From a virus, in the IMG/VR virus record IMGVR_UViG_3300046004_000818, positions 18,972 to 82,971 of that record: a stretch of 64,000 nt of DNA; one strand, given 5' to 3'. The notes under the pieces were generated by a model. That model saw only the letters and a list, made by a program, of their open reading frames with translations, made no database searches and was not told where the DNA came from. Shown here piece by piece: positions 26,216 through 33,792 of this stretch (positions are counted from its first letter, which is position 1; each line of letters opens with the position of its first letter). The translations under genes and the position numbers were made by a program.

Positions 26216-26864
26216 CTGCTACCGGCACAATCGGCCTGATAAGCTCTAGCATTCCTTCGGCGTACACCCGAATCTCATACTGAGCGTGGGGGTGTATCCG
26301 CAGTTTGATGAACTTCATCAGGTTCAAGAGGTTGACTGTGCCGAAGCAATGGCTGTAGGTGTTGACAGGTAGCACACCTCTAGCCAGTTCACGAGGACAG
26401 CCCATAGCAATCATGCGATTGTAGAGGTTGAAAGCCGAGGCACACTGATCGACAATGGCAAGCTGCAGGTCCATAGCTAGTGGGTGCATCGTGTCAGTAC
26501 GCATCTGCTTGTTTGTCTCTGACTGTGTCGTGATCTGAGAAAGCTCAGGTACATAGTACTCTTCTGGAAGAGGAGTGTAACGTGCACTGACTTCGTTATA
26601 TGCCCATGTCCTATGACGGTGCCACTGGCGGAAAACGAAGATCGGAGCCTTGATATCGAATGTAAAGGTCACCGACTCAAATGGGCTAGTGTGGTGATTT
26701 TTGACCAGATAGTCTATCAGTTTGGTATCTTTACCTTCGTCATCTCCAGACCTCCATTCAGCGTCATAGCTGACTCGTGCATTACGCACGATAGAGAGGT
26801 CATTGCCCATCGACTCTACAAGCCGAAGATGACCGTGGTTAAGTAGTTTGATTGTTTGTGTCAT
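26187..26864 (-). CDS. thyX: Flavin-dependent thymidylate synthase
   Basis: The 225-residue protein carries the ThyX signature RHRTWAYNEVSARY at residues 83-96, a variant of RHRxxSxNExSxRY. The enzyme makes dTMP from dUMP using FAD, NADPH and methylenetetrahydrofolate. AAGGA precedes the ATG. It lies directly after the DNA polymerase gene and near a dUTPase gene, so the phage supplies both dUMP and its conversion to dTMP. Confidence 0.95.
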   Translation of the reverse strand: MTQTIKLLNHGHLRLVESMGNDLSIVRNARVSYDAEWRSGDDEGKDTKLIDYLVKNHHTSPFESVTFTFDIKAPIFVFRQWHRHRTWAYNEVSARYTPLPEEYYVPELSQITTQSETNKQMRTDTMHPLAMDLQLAIVDQCASAFNLYNRMIAMGCPRELARGVLPVNTYSHCFGTVNLLNLMKFIKLRIHPHAQYEIRVYAEGMLELIRPIVPVAVAAFERHWL

Positions 26865-26865
26865 G

Positions 26866-29800
26866 TTATTCCTTAGTAAGTTCTTTCAATCCACCATCAA
26901 TAGCTTCCTTAGTAGGAAAGCTGCCTATCTCAATCTGCACACCAAATGAAGGTCCAAAAGATATGCTAGACTCTACAGGTACAGTCATATCGGCATACTG
27001 TTCAACCATGCACTGATGCATAGCAGGGATGAACTTATACAGATCATCTATAGTGCAGCTAGCTACTACTTCATCGTGCACAGGGCCGATGATTTCGCAA
27101 TCAAACAACTGCTCCAACCTAGCCTTGAACATACGGCCTTCTGCCAGCTTGGTCATCTCTGCACAGCTACCTTGAATCTTCGTGTTCACAGCTTGACGCT
27201 CAGCCTTGCTGTTCTCATAACGATCCCGAGAAGTCAGTGCAGGTTGTAAGTGGCGAACTGCACCGAGCTTAGTACGGACATAGCCGATACGCTTGGCCTC
27301 TGCAATGACCTCTTCCTTCCACTCAGCCACTTCTGGAAAGGCAGCTTCCTTGGCGTCGATGTAAGCCTGAGCAGCATCTTCCGAGATAAGCATTGTTGCA
27401 GCTAGCTTCGGAGCCATAGCCCCGTATTCCACAGTGAAGTTAACCTTCTTACCTAACGTACGATAACCTTTGACTGACTTGTACATCGGAGATGTATGGT
27501 CAGCTAGCAACTGTGCAAACAGTTCGTAGGTCCACTCAATCGCAGGTTCTTCCCGCATGGCGATACCAAGACCTGTCAGGCAGTGCATATCCTTGAGGTT
27601 GTCACCAACAAAACAGTCCAGCATATTCTGGTCACGGCTGTAGTCAGCAATCACACGCAATTCCTGAGCAGCAAAGTCCATAGAGATTACTACTGCGTTC
27701 TTCTTGTGCGGTATGATGACCTCACGGAACCTAGCTGCCTGACCCTCTATCTTAGGATGCTTAGGCATCTGTTGCATGTTCGGTGCATTGGAACTAGCAC
27801 GGCGAGTGTTAGTGGCACACTGGTTATGCGAACTGTGGATACGGCCTGTCTTCCAGTGCACAAAGTAGGGGTAGGTCTTATAGTATAGACCACGCCGTGT
27901 CTCTACCATCTTCATCAGTTTCAAGGCGTTGAGTACAGGCTTCTGCTCTGGTGTAGCGTCTTGTGCTTCAGCATAGGCAAAGGCCAGTGCATCAGTCTTT
28001 GGTGACCCTTGAGTAGCTCCAGCTTTTCTAGCGAGAGGCGTAGGCTTGTTATAGACCCGAATAGGTAGACCCATAGTCTCATACATCAGACCCTGCATCT
28101 GCTTGGGGCTACCCGTATTGAAGATAGGCTTGGCAGACCAGAAACTACCTACATAGTTTGTAAGAGCTTCCCAGTTACCACTGGACACAAGCTCTGCCAA
28201 TACTGGCCCACCCTGCTCTCGCATAGCCTCTGCCAGCCGATCCAGCTTGCGTACTGCTGTCTCCAAGGGTTTCTTGTAGACAATCTCAAAGGCTTCCTTC
28301 AACTGTGCTGGTGTCACCTCTGCTGTATACACAGGCTTAACAGTACCAGCCCAACCCTTGCTAACAAGGTAGTCATTGAAGATTGCCTCTGCATTGTTGT
28401 AGGTCTGGTCATCTATGGCCTCCAACTCTTTGGACTTAGCTACGTCACACTTAGTCCCGTGGATGAAGGACTGTACGTGACCATACATAGCGTCTATCTC
28501 TACATCAAGGTAGACTTTCCAATGGTGTTCAAGCTGCATATGCAGCTTAGCAAAGTTGTGGAAGGAGACTGTGCAGATAGTGTCATCGCAACCGTAGTCC
28601 TTGACATGAGCGCCTGTCAGTTCCCGCATCTTGTACTGCACACCGTCGATGGTAGTAACAGTTTTGTAATCTACTTGGTCGTAGTTGAACCAACGTTTTG
28701 AGAGTTTCTTGAGTCCTCGGCTTTCATTTTCATCAACATAAGACGCCTCAAGGATAGTATCAAGCACGTTCGGTAACAAGCCTTCAGAACCATTGTCTTC
28801 CCAACCCTTCGACCACCCGTTATATAGTACAGTACCTTCGAAGGAGAAGTTGTGGATGATGAACTGTGTACCGGCATCTGCTAACTCCTTGATGAAAGCT
28901 TTTAGGTCTTCACTGGATACATTGTCGGTAGCTGTATGATCTACCGAGATATAGGCAGTGTGCTGCAGATTACGCCCATAGGTCAAGGACATACCTGTAA
29001 GCTCTGAACCGATCACATCAACACCAGCACCCTCTTCCTTACCTTGTGCTTGCAGCCACTCATCTGACTCATCTGGTGTAGATGTTTCAATGTCTAGGCC
29101 CACATACTCGCTGACCCCTATTAGCGGCCTAGCTTTTTGTTTGAAGGCTTCCCAGTTAGAAGCAGTAATCAGTTTGGCTGTGTAGTTCCAGTGAGCTAGA
29201 CGCTCATCCTTCACCTCGCCACGGATCAAGCCCGGTGTAAATTGCAGAGGATTCTGCAATGTGTTGACCCACTCAGGGTAGATTCGAGCCAGTTTGTAGG
29301 ACAGCAGGAAGTCTTCACGACCTTTGTAGATTTTGTCTACCATCTTGTTGTCTAGCTCTGGTATCAGATCATCAAGGCTACCGATCCTAGCCATACGGTC
29401 TAGCTCTGCCATACCATCTACACCAAACTCCTTGTAGAAGTCAGGCCACGCCTTGTCAACTCCAAACTGCTTGATGCCTGTAATACTGTCACTAGTGTCA
29501 CCGACCAGAGCTTTGTAAACAGTTACAAAGCGTGTAGGGAAATCACCATACTTGTTCTCACCCTTGACACCGTTAATCAGAACAGTTATCTCAGCACCGT
29601 AAGCATTGGTGCCGTTGAGTACTGTCATGTCTCCGTCGTTAGTAGAGATAAACAAATCTTCCTCAGAGTTGACAGCCAGATAACCAAGTATATCGTCACC
29701 TTCTACGCTATCTTGTGTAACGGAACAGGCACCGAGCGACCCGAAAACCTGCTGCAAGCGGTCACGAAGGGCTTGAAATTCAATGTAGGCATCGACAGCC

Positions 29801-30069
29801 CTATTGCCCCGTTTGGCCTTGTAGGTGGACGATATGGCAAGCCTTGGAGCCTTTGACTCCATACCCTCAAAGACCATGATCATATCCTTGGGCTGCAAGT
29901 TGCAGTTGCGGAGAGTGGCTACCACATGGTTAACAGCATTCTCATAACCATAAGCTGCTGTATTAACCTGTATCAACCGTCCGTTGTGTGGAATCTTACT
30001 GCCTTCTACGTCTATACCCACCGATAGGCAGGTCCAGATCACTGATGACATATCAAATGCGATTCTCAT
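26866..30069 (-). CDS. polA: DNA polymerase I with 5'-nuclease, 3'-5' exonuclease and polymerase domains
   Basis: The 1067-residue protein has three regions. Residues 1-300 look like a FEN/PIN 5'-nuclease (VEGDDILGYLA near 122, STNDGDMTVL near 140, GDTSDSITGIKQFG near 195). Residues about 320-560 are a DEDD exonuclease (GLDIETS near 324). The rest is a family A polymerase with motif A MDFAAQELRVIADYS near 800, motif B RTLGKKVNFTVEYG near 870 and motif C PVHDEVV near 997. Motif B keeps Phe at the position of E. coli Phe762. The second exonuclease motif reads HNFSFEG, with Glu where Asp is usual. Most phage family A polymerases lack the 5'-nuclease. Confidence 0.95.
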   Translation of the reverse strand: MRIAFDMSSVIWTCLSVGIDVEGSKIPHNGRLIQVNTAAYGYENAVNHVVATLRNCNLQPKDMIMVFEGMESKAPRLAISSTYKAKRGNRAVDAYIEFQALRDRLQQVFGSLGACSVTQDSVEGDDILGYLAVNSEEDLFISTNDGDMTVLNGTNAYGAEITVLINGVKGENKYGDFPTRFVTVYKALVGDTSDSITGIKQFGVDKAWPDFYKEFGVDGMAELDRMARIGSLDDLIPELDNKMVDKIYKGREDFLLSYKLARIYPEWVNTLQNPLQFTPGLIRGEVKDERLAHWNYTAKLITASNWEAFKQKARPLIGVSEYVGLDIETSTPDESDEWLQAQGKEEGAGVDVIGSELTGMSLTYGRNLQHTAYISVDHTATDNVSSEDLKAFIKELADAGTQFIIHNFSFEGTVLYNGWSKGWEDNGSEGLLPNVLDTILEASYVDENESRGLKKLSKRWFNYDQVDYKTVTTIDGVQYKMRELTGAHVKDYGCDDTICTVSFHNFAKLHMQLEHHWKVYLDVEIDAMYGHVQSFIHGTKCDVAKSKELEAIDDQTYNNAEAIFNDYLVSKGWAGTVKPVYTAEVTPAQLKEAFEIVYKKPLETAVRKLDRLAEAMREQGGPVLAELVSSGNWEALTNYVGSFWSAKPIFNTGSPKQMQGLMYETMGLPIRVYNKPTPLARKAGATQGSPKTDALAFAYAEAQDATPEQKPVLNALKLMKMVETRRGLYYKTYPYFVHWKTGRIHSSHNQCATNTRRASSNAPNMQQMPKHPKIEGQAARFREVIIPHKKNAVVISMDFAAQELRVIADYSRDQNMLDCFVGDNLKDMHCLTGLGIAMREEPAIEWTYELFAQLLADHTSPMYKSVKGYRTLGKKVNFTVEYGAMAPKLAATMLISEDAAQAYIDAKEAAFPEVAEWKEEVIAEAKRIGYVRTKLGAVRHLQPALTSRDRYENSKAERQAVNTKIQGSCAEMTKLAEGRMFKARLEQLFDCEIIGPVHDEVVASCTIDDLYKFIPAMHQCMVEQYADMTVPVESSISFGPSFGVQIEIGSFPTKEAIDGGLKELTKE

Positions 30070-30091
30070 TTTCTTCCTTAGATGTTAAAGA

Positions 30092-30109
30092 AGCCCTCCG
30101 AAGAGGGCT
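30092..30109 (-). terminator. Intrinsic terminator ahead of the polymerase gene
   Basis: On the minus strand AGCCCTC-TTCG-GAGGGCT is followed by TCTTTAA. It follows the 81-residue gene and precedes the polymerase gene. The same GCCCTC/GAGGGC core with TTCG loop recurs in the terminator at 43822-43849. Confidence 0.78.
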
Positions 30110-30113
30110 GTAC

Positions 30114-30359
30114 TTAGTATTTCGGAGCCTGCTTGTCTGGGCCGGGGGTACTGGAGTTGTCCAACTCCATTGGAGCGATGGTAGGTACTGTCTCTAGACG
30201 TTGCTCATCAAACCAGTTGGCATCCCGCAGCTTCCCCTCCTTATCCACTGTTGGATTTAGCAATACCTGATGGCAACCTGTTAGGTACTCCACTCGACCT
30301 GTGGCCATGCCCTCAAAGCCTGTAACCTTATCTTTGTATGTCCAGCCTAATGTGATCAT
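30114..30359 (-). CDS. Conserved small phage protein
   Basis: An 81-residue protein with the pattern GFEGMATGRVEYLTGCHQVL followed by ANWFDEQRLE, which I recognise as a small domain recurrent in phage early regions but without known function. GGAG precedes the ATG. The tail is Pro/Ser-rich and probably disordered. Confidence 0.7.
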   Translation of the reverse strand: MITLGWTYKDKVTGFEGMATGRVEYLTGCHQVLLNPTVDKEGKLRDANWFDEQRLETVPTIAPMELDNSSTPGPDKQAPKY

Positions 30360-30370
30360 AATAACTCCTA

Positions 30371-30595
30371 TTATTCAAACGGGTTGACTTGCTGCTCTTG
30401 CCCGAAGTAGACAGCTTGCCCAATCACAATGATAACTAGGCATATACCTGCTACTACGTCTGCCCACAAAGGCAGACGGAAGACCTGACTATACAGCACA
30501 TATAACAAGGTCATATTCAGACCTGACAAACGTGTGGGTAGTGCCTTGTGTGACACTACCTGACGCTTCTTCTCAACTGGTTTGTTGATTTGCAT
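30371..30595 (-). CDS. Small membrane protein
   Basis: The 74-residue protein has a basic N-terminus, an amphipathic middle and one strong membrane segment (VVAGICLVIIVIGQAVYF). It overlaps the upstream diphosphohydrolase-like gene by 23 bases. Function unknown. Confidence 0.6.
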   Translation of the reverse strand: MQINKPVEKKRQVVSHKALPTRLSGLNMTLLYVLYSQVFRLPLWADVVAGICLVIIVIGQAVYFGQEQQVNPFE

Positions 30596-31121
30596 TTTTA
30601 GTATCCTCTATGGTAAAGTGCCTAGGAACTGGATGATCCTTATACAGTACTCGCATATGCTGCATCTGCGCTTGCACATCCTTATAGGCACTACGGATAG
30701 AGTAGCTAGGTGGACGATCATCCACTAGTACTCCCATTTCTGTGGCCTCTAGGAGAATACTGCAACACGCCATAATGTTACCAAGGTGGTGTGTTCCATC
30801 CACAGGATCGTGACTCTCGCCACTGACGTAGGCATCTATATGCCGACCCATAGCAGAGACATAGATGGAAGCCCTTGCACCAGCATCACGCCAATTCCAA
30901 GCACCATACTTTACTTGCCCACAGAACTGTGCAGAAGCCCAATGAGCCTTGGCAATGGGTGATAACAACCACAAAGGTACTTTGTCACCAGCTATAGCGT
31001 CCTTGGGGTTAGTTGGTTTGATAGTAGCACCAATAGGTGCTGTACCAGCAGCTTGAGCCAAGCCCATAGCTGCCCTACCTGTATCAGAGGTTCTGTCTGC
31101 CATAGTTTGACATTTACTCAT
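30573..31121 (-). CDS. Probable dATP/dGTP diphosphohydrolase (DUF5664-type)
   Basis: The 182-residue protein has the family pattern NPKDAIAGDKVPLWLLSP, KYGAWNWRDAG, and HIDAYVSGESHDPVDGTHHL, with the His, Asp and Glu cluster expected to hold metals. The domain family is annotated as a dATP/dGTP diphosphohydrolase N-terminal domain. In Z-DNA phages related enzymes act with PurZ, but no purZ-like gene is in this window. Here it sits with dUTPase, ThyX and polymerase, so nucleotide-pool control is the safe reading. Confidence 0.72.
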   Translation of the reverse strand: MSKCQTMADRTSDTGRAAMGLAQAAGTAPIGATIKPTNPKDAIAGDKVPLWLLSPIAKAHWASAQFCGQVKYGAWNWRDAGARASIYVSAMGRHIDAYVSGESHDPVDGTHHLGNIMACCSILLEATEMGVLVDDRPPSYSIRSAYKDVQAQMQHMRVLYKDHPVPRHFTIEDTKNANQQTS

Positions 31122-31555
31122 ACACCTGTACTCCCAAAGCCGCTAGTACCTCTGGCAGTATTGCCCAACTCATCTGATTCTTCCAACTCATACTGTGGAA
31201 GCTGCACTATCATGGCCTGAGCCACCCGCTCACCATTGCCGATGAAGAACGGAAGATCACCTTCGTTAATGAGCTTGACCATAACCTCACCACGGTAGTC
31301 AGAGTCAATGACTCCTGTGCAGTTAGCAAGACGTACACCTGACTTGAATCCATGCCCACTACGGCTATACACCATCATGACATGGCCTTCTGGTACCTCA
31401 AAGGCTAAGCCTGTAGCCACTATCTTAGCTTCTCGCGGTGCGATGCAGATCGGCGCACCTCTCACAAGGCTTACCAGATCAAAGCAAGCTGCACCGTCTG
31501 AGGCAAACCGTGGCGCAGAAGCACCCTCTTCTAGCTTCTTATACTTGAGTCTCAT
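31118..31555 (-). CDS. dut: dUTP diphosphatase
   Basis: The 145-residue trimeric-type dUTPase shows its five motifs: DGAACFDL, SRSGHGFKSG, GVIDSDYRGEV, GERVAQAMI and the C-terminal RGTSGFGSTG. It hydrolyses dUTP to dUMP and so feeds ThyX and keeps uracil out of DNA. Its stop overlaps the next gene start (ATGA). Confidence 0.95.
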   Translation of the reverse strand: MRLKYKKLEEGASAPRFASDGAACFDLVSLVRGAPICIAPREAKIVATGLAFEVPEGHVMMVYSRSGHGFKSGVRLANCTGVIDSDYRGEVMVKLINEGDLPFFIGNGERVAQAMIVQLPQYELEESDELGNTARGTSGFGSTGV

Positions 31556-32208
31556 ACTAACCTCATCTTTTCTAGTGAATATTTAATATCTTTATGCCAG
31601 TCTGGTTGTTCCATCATCCAGCGTCTATAGCCGACAGGTATATCAGCAAATAACTTTCCTTTGTGCATACCGAAAGGCATACGCTGAATCATCTTTGGTT
31701 TGCTTTCAAGCTCTACCAAGGCTGGTAAGGTTCGACCAGATAGCTTCAAGATCAGTTGTAGCAACTCATAGGTAGTGCGACAGTCACCCATCGCGCTATG
31801 TGATTGCTGCTTAGATAGCTTTAACTCCTGCTGGAGTGTGGCTAACTTGTGATTGGTTGTACCCTTGATCCAAGCCCTTGAAAGAGCTAAGGTACATACG
31901 TCAGCATTGAAAACTACGTGTTCACCTGTAACCCGCATATCATAGGAACAGTTGTGACCAATCCATACAAATGGTTGGGGGACCAACGCACATATCTCAG
32001 CATTGCTAGGTAGACCTGCAACAGCTTCGTTGGTAATACCGTGAATGTCAACAGCGCCTTGTTCCATAGGCATCTGAGGGTCTGTGCGATGGACTTGCTC
32101 ATCCAAGATGTTCATGTTCTCATCTACCTGTATCCATGCAATCTCACAGGCTTTGATAGGTGAACGGAGTCCCGATGTTTCGGTATCAAGAATTATATAG
32201 TTTGTCAT
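31552..32208 (-). CDS. DEDDh 3'-5' exonuclease with ExoX-like C-terminal domain
   Basis: The 218-residue protein has ExoI DTETSGL (8-14), ExoII WIGHNCSYD near 82-90 and ExoIII HSAMGDCRTTY near 137 with the catalytic His. Residues about 178-212 (MPFGMHKGKLFADIPVGY) form the small C-terminal domain seen in ExoX-like exonucleases. It may proofread or trim DNA for recombination. The start overlaps the HNH gene stop, with no separate ribosome site. Confidence 0.85.
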   Translation of the reverse strand: MTNYIILDTETSGLRSPIKACEIAWIQVDENMNILDEQVHRTDPQMPMEQGAVDIHGITNEAVAGLPSNAEICALVPQPFVWIGHNCSYDMRVTGEHVVFNADVCTLALSRAWIKGTTNHKLATLQQELKLSKQQSHSAMGDCRTTYELLQLILKLSGRTLPALVELESKPKMIQRMPFGMHKGKLFADIPVGYRRWMMEQPDWHKDIKYSLEKMRLV

Positions 32209-32702
32209 GTTCTAGCAAATGTTCCGTAGTTTAGTTTAGCAGCTTCATCATAGGCAGTTTTAGCTGCCTCAATGGAGTCATAAGTGCCTAGGCTCTTGGA
32301 CTTGGAGTTTAAGGTTATCTTTGCCTCCCATCTACCCAAAGCTTTCGCTGGATATACGCCCTTGACGCCTGACTTACTATGCTTCCAACCCACACCATTG
32401 CGGTTATTTTCGGCTCTGCTGGCTTCTCTCAGATTCAGCCAAGCATTATCACTACGGTTACCGTTTGCATGGTCTAAAGTTTCTCTAGGCCACTCTCCAG
32501 TAACTAAACACCAGATAAGTCTATGAACTAAATAACTCTTGCCATCAACAGATACTGAATAGTACCCTGCATTGTGTGTGCTATGTGCAAGTTTCCCACC
32601 TACAGCATTATACTGTTTAGTATAGTTACGTCTAAGGCCTCCTTCAACTATACTATAGTTGAAGAGTTCCAAAAGCCTAACCTGTGTAGGTGGGTTGCTC
32701 AT
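32205..32702 (-). CDS. HNH endonuclease with C-terminal AP2-like domain
   Basis: The 165-residue protein has an HNH core (VHRLIWCLVTGEWPRETLDH, then NGNRSDNAWLNLREAS and AENNRN) followed by an AP2-like DNA-binding region (SGVKGVYPAKALGRWEAKI). Free-standing homing endonucleases of this type insert between phage genes. It separates the SSB and exonuclease genes and has a weak ribosome site. Confidence 0.88.
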   Translation of the reverse strand: MSNPPTQVRLLELFNYSIVEGGLRRNYTKQYNAVGGKLAHSTHNAGYYSVSVDGKSYLVHRLIWCLVTGEWPRETLDHANGNRSDNAWLNLREASRAENNRNGVGWKHSKSGVKGVYPAKALGRWEAKITLNSKSKSLGTYDSIEAAKTAYDEAAKLNYGTFART

Positions 32703-32713
32703 AACAGCATCAC

Positions 32714-33373
32714 TTAGTCAGCTTTGGGTAGATCATCCGAGAAATCATCCTCGGCCCTAGATGTACCGCCCAAGCTCTGACCACGATCCCAGAACAGGAC
32801 ATTGCCCAGACCAAAGCTAACACCACGCTTACCAGAGAAGTCGTAGCCATAGGCATTCAGGCTCACCTTGAAGTAGTCACCTGAACCGCACTCGGCTGGA
32901 TCAATGATTTCGTTGCTATCGCGGTCCAAGATTTTCGGCTTGAACTTTGAGGCAACAGCCATAACCCAATGGCCTTTGCACTCTTCCCCAAACTCTTCCC
33001 CATTGCTAGGGCGGGGCAGATCACCATCATGCAGAGTGGTGTCGATCTTGGCGGGACGCTTGCCGGGGAACTTGAGATTGATAGCAGTCTCACGGGCTGC
33101 TTCGATCTTAGCGAGGGTAGCTTTGTCATCCTTGGGAATCAGGATGGTCATGCCGAACTTAGGAGTATCGCCTTCCTTAGCGTTCTTCGGCAGTTCAGCC
33201 TTGAACAACTTGCAGTAAGAACCGCGAATAACACCTGTTACGACTTTAGTGGAGGGAGTATTAGTAGCCATTTTATTTCCTTGAATTGCCTTAGTTACCT
33301 GAGAAGCGGGTTGAGTTTTAGAATATGTGGCGTCTTCCACATCTTCAAATTTAGGTGCATTTAATAGACCCAT
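32714..33373 (-). CDS. ssb: DUF2815 single-stranded DNA-binding protein
   Basis: The 219-residue protein matches DUF2815 (YCKLFKAELPKNAKEG, FGMTILIPKDDKATL, AYGYDFSGKRGVSFGL) and ends in an acidic tail (EDDFSDDLP) as SSBs do. Two start codons each have an AAGGA site: ATG 33373 and ATG 33271, the second giving 185 residues. DUF2815 genes commonly sit beside polA and primase genes. Confidence 0.85.
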   Translation of the reverse strand: MGLLNAPKFEDVEDATYSKTQPASQVTKAIQGNKMATNTPSTKVVTGVIRGSYCKLFKAELPKNAKEGDTPKFGMTILIPKDDKATLAKIEAARETAINLKFPGKRPAKIDTTLHDGDLPRPSNGEEFGEECKGHWVMAVASKFKPKILDRDSNEIIDPAECGSGDYFKVSLNAYGYDFSGKRGVSFGLGNVLFWDRGQSLGGTSRAEDDFSDDLPKAD

Positions 33374-33397
33374 AGTAGTTCCTTTATTACCTAGATT

Positions 33398-33426
33398 ACC
33401 TTATGTCGTTCTATTCCGACTGTCAA
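33398..33426 (-). promoter_or_regulatory. Candidate promoter for the SSB gene
   Basis: A perfect TTGACA is followed 17 bases later by TAAGGT, a poor -10. A CTTAGCA/TGCTAAG hairpin at 33427-33443 touches the -35 side and may be an operator or terminator. The 106-base gap otherwise shows nothing. Confidence 0.35.
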
Positions 33427-33479
33427 CTTAGCAGAGTGCTAAGATTTTATTGTAGCAGACTTTTGCAAATCTGACACAA

Positions 33480-33779
33480 TTATTTCTTGAATGCAGCGAT
33501 GCGCTCACCTAGCACTTCGGTATATTTGTCCATGTAGCCTTTCTGCAACAGAAGCCGTGCCTGTTCATCTACACTTAATGCAGCAAACACAGGGCTAACC
33601 ATTATGAACTCTGCCAAGGCGTCAATCTTTTTATCCAACTCTTCCTTCTCTATTACAACACGCACTTGATGTGGCTGTAGTGTCGAAGGCTTAGGGCATG
33701 GCCCACTGTAGCCGTGAAATTTAAACATAGACTCAAGCTCAGGCATTGGCTCTCCACATATCTCACAATTATGTACCAT
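33480..33779 (-). CDS. Conserved phage protein with zinc-binding N-terminus
   Basis: A 99-residue protein starting CEICGEPMPELE with a further Cys in HGYSGPCPKP, enough for one zinc site. The remainder is helical. The pattern recurs in phage early regions with no known function. AAGGAG precedes the ATG and the gene follows the primase-helicase. Confidence 0.68.
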   Translation of the reverse strand: MVHNCEICGEPMPELESMFKFHGYSGPCPKPSTLQPHQVRVVIEKEELDKKIDALAEFIMVSPVFAALSVDEQARLLLQKGYMDKYTEVLGERIAAFKK

Positions 33780-33792
33780 AGTCTCTCCTTAG

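Noticed and set aside
26866-31121. A Z-DNA (2-aminoadenine) genome
   Set aside because: PolA and a purine diphosphohydrolase are present, but no purZ is in the window, so I only flag it.
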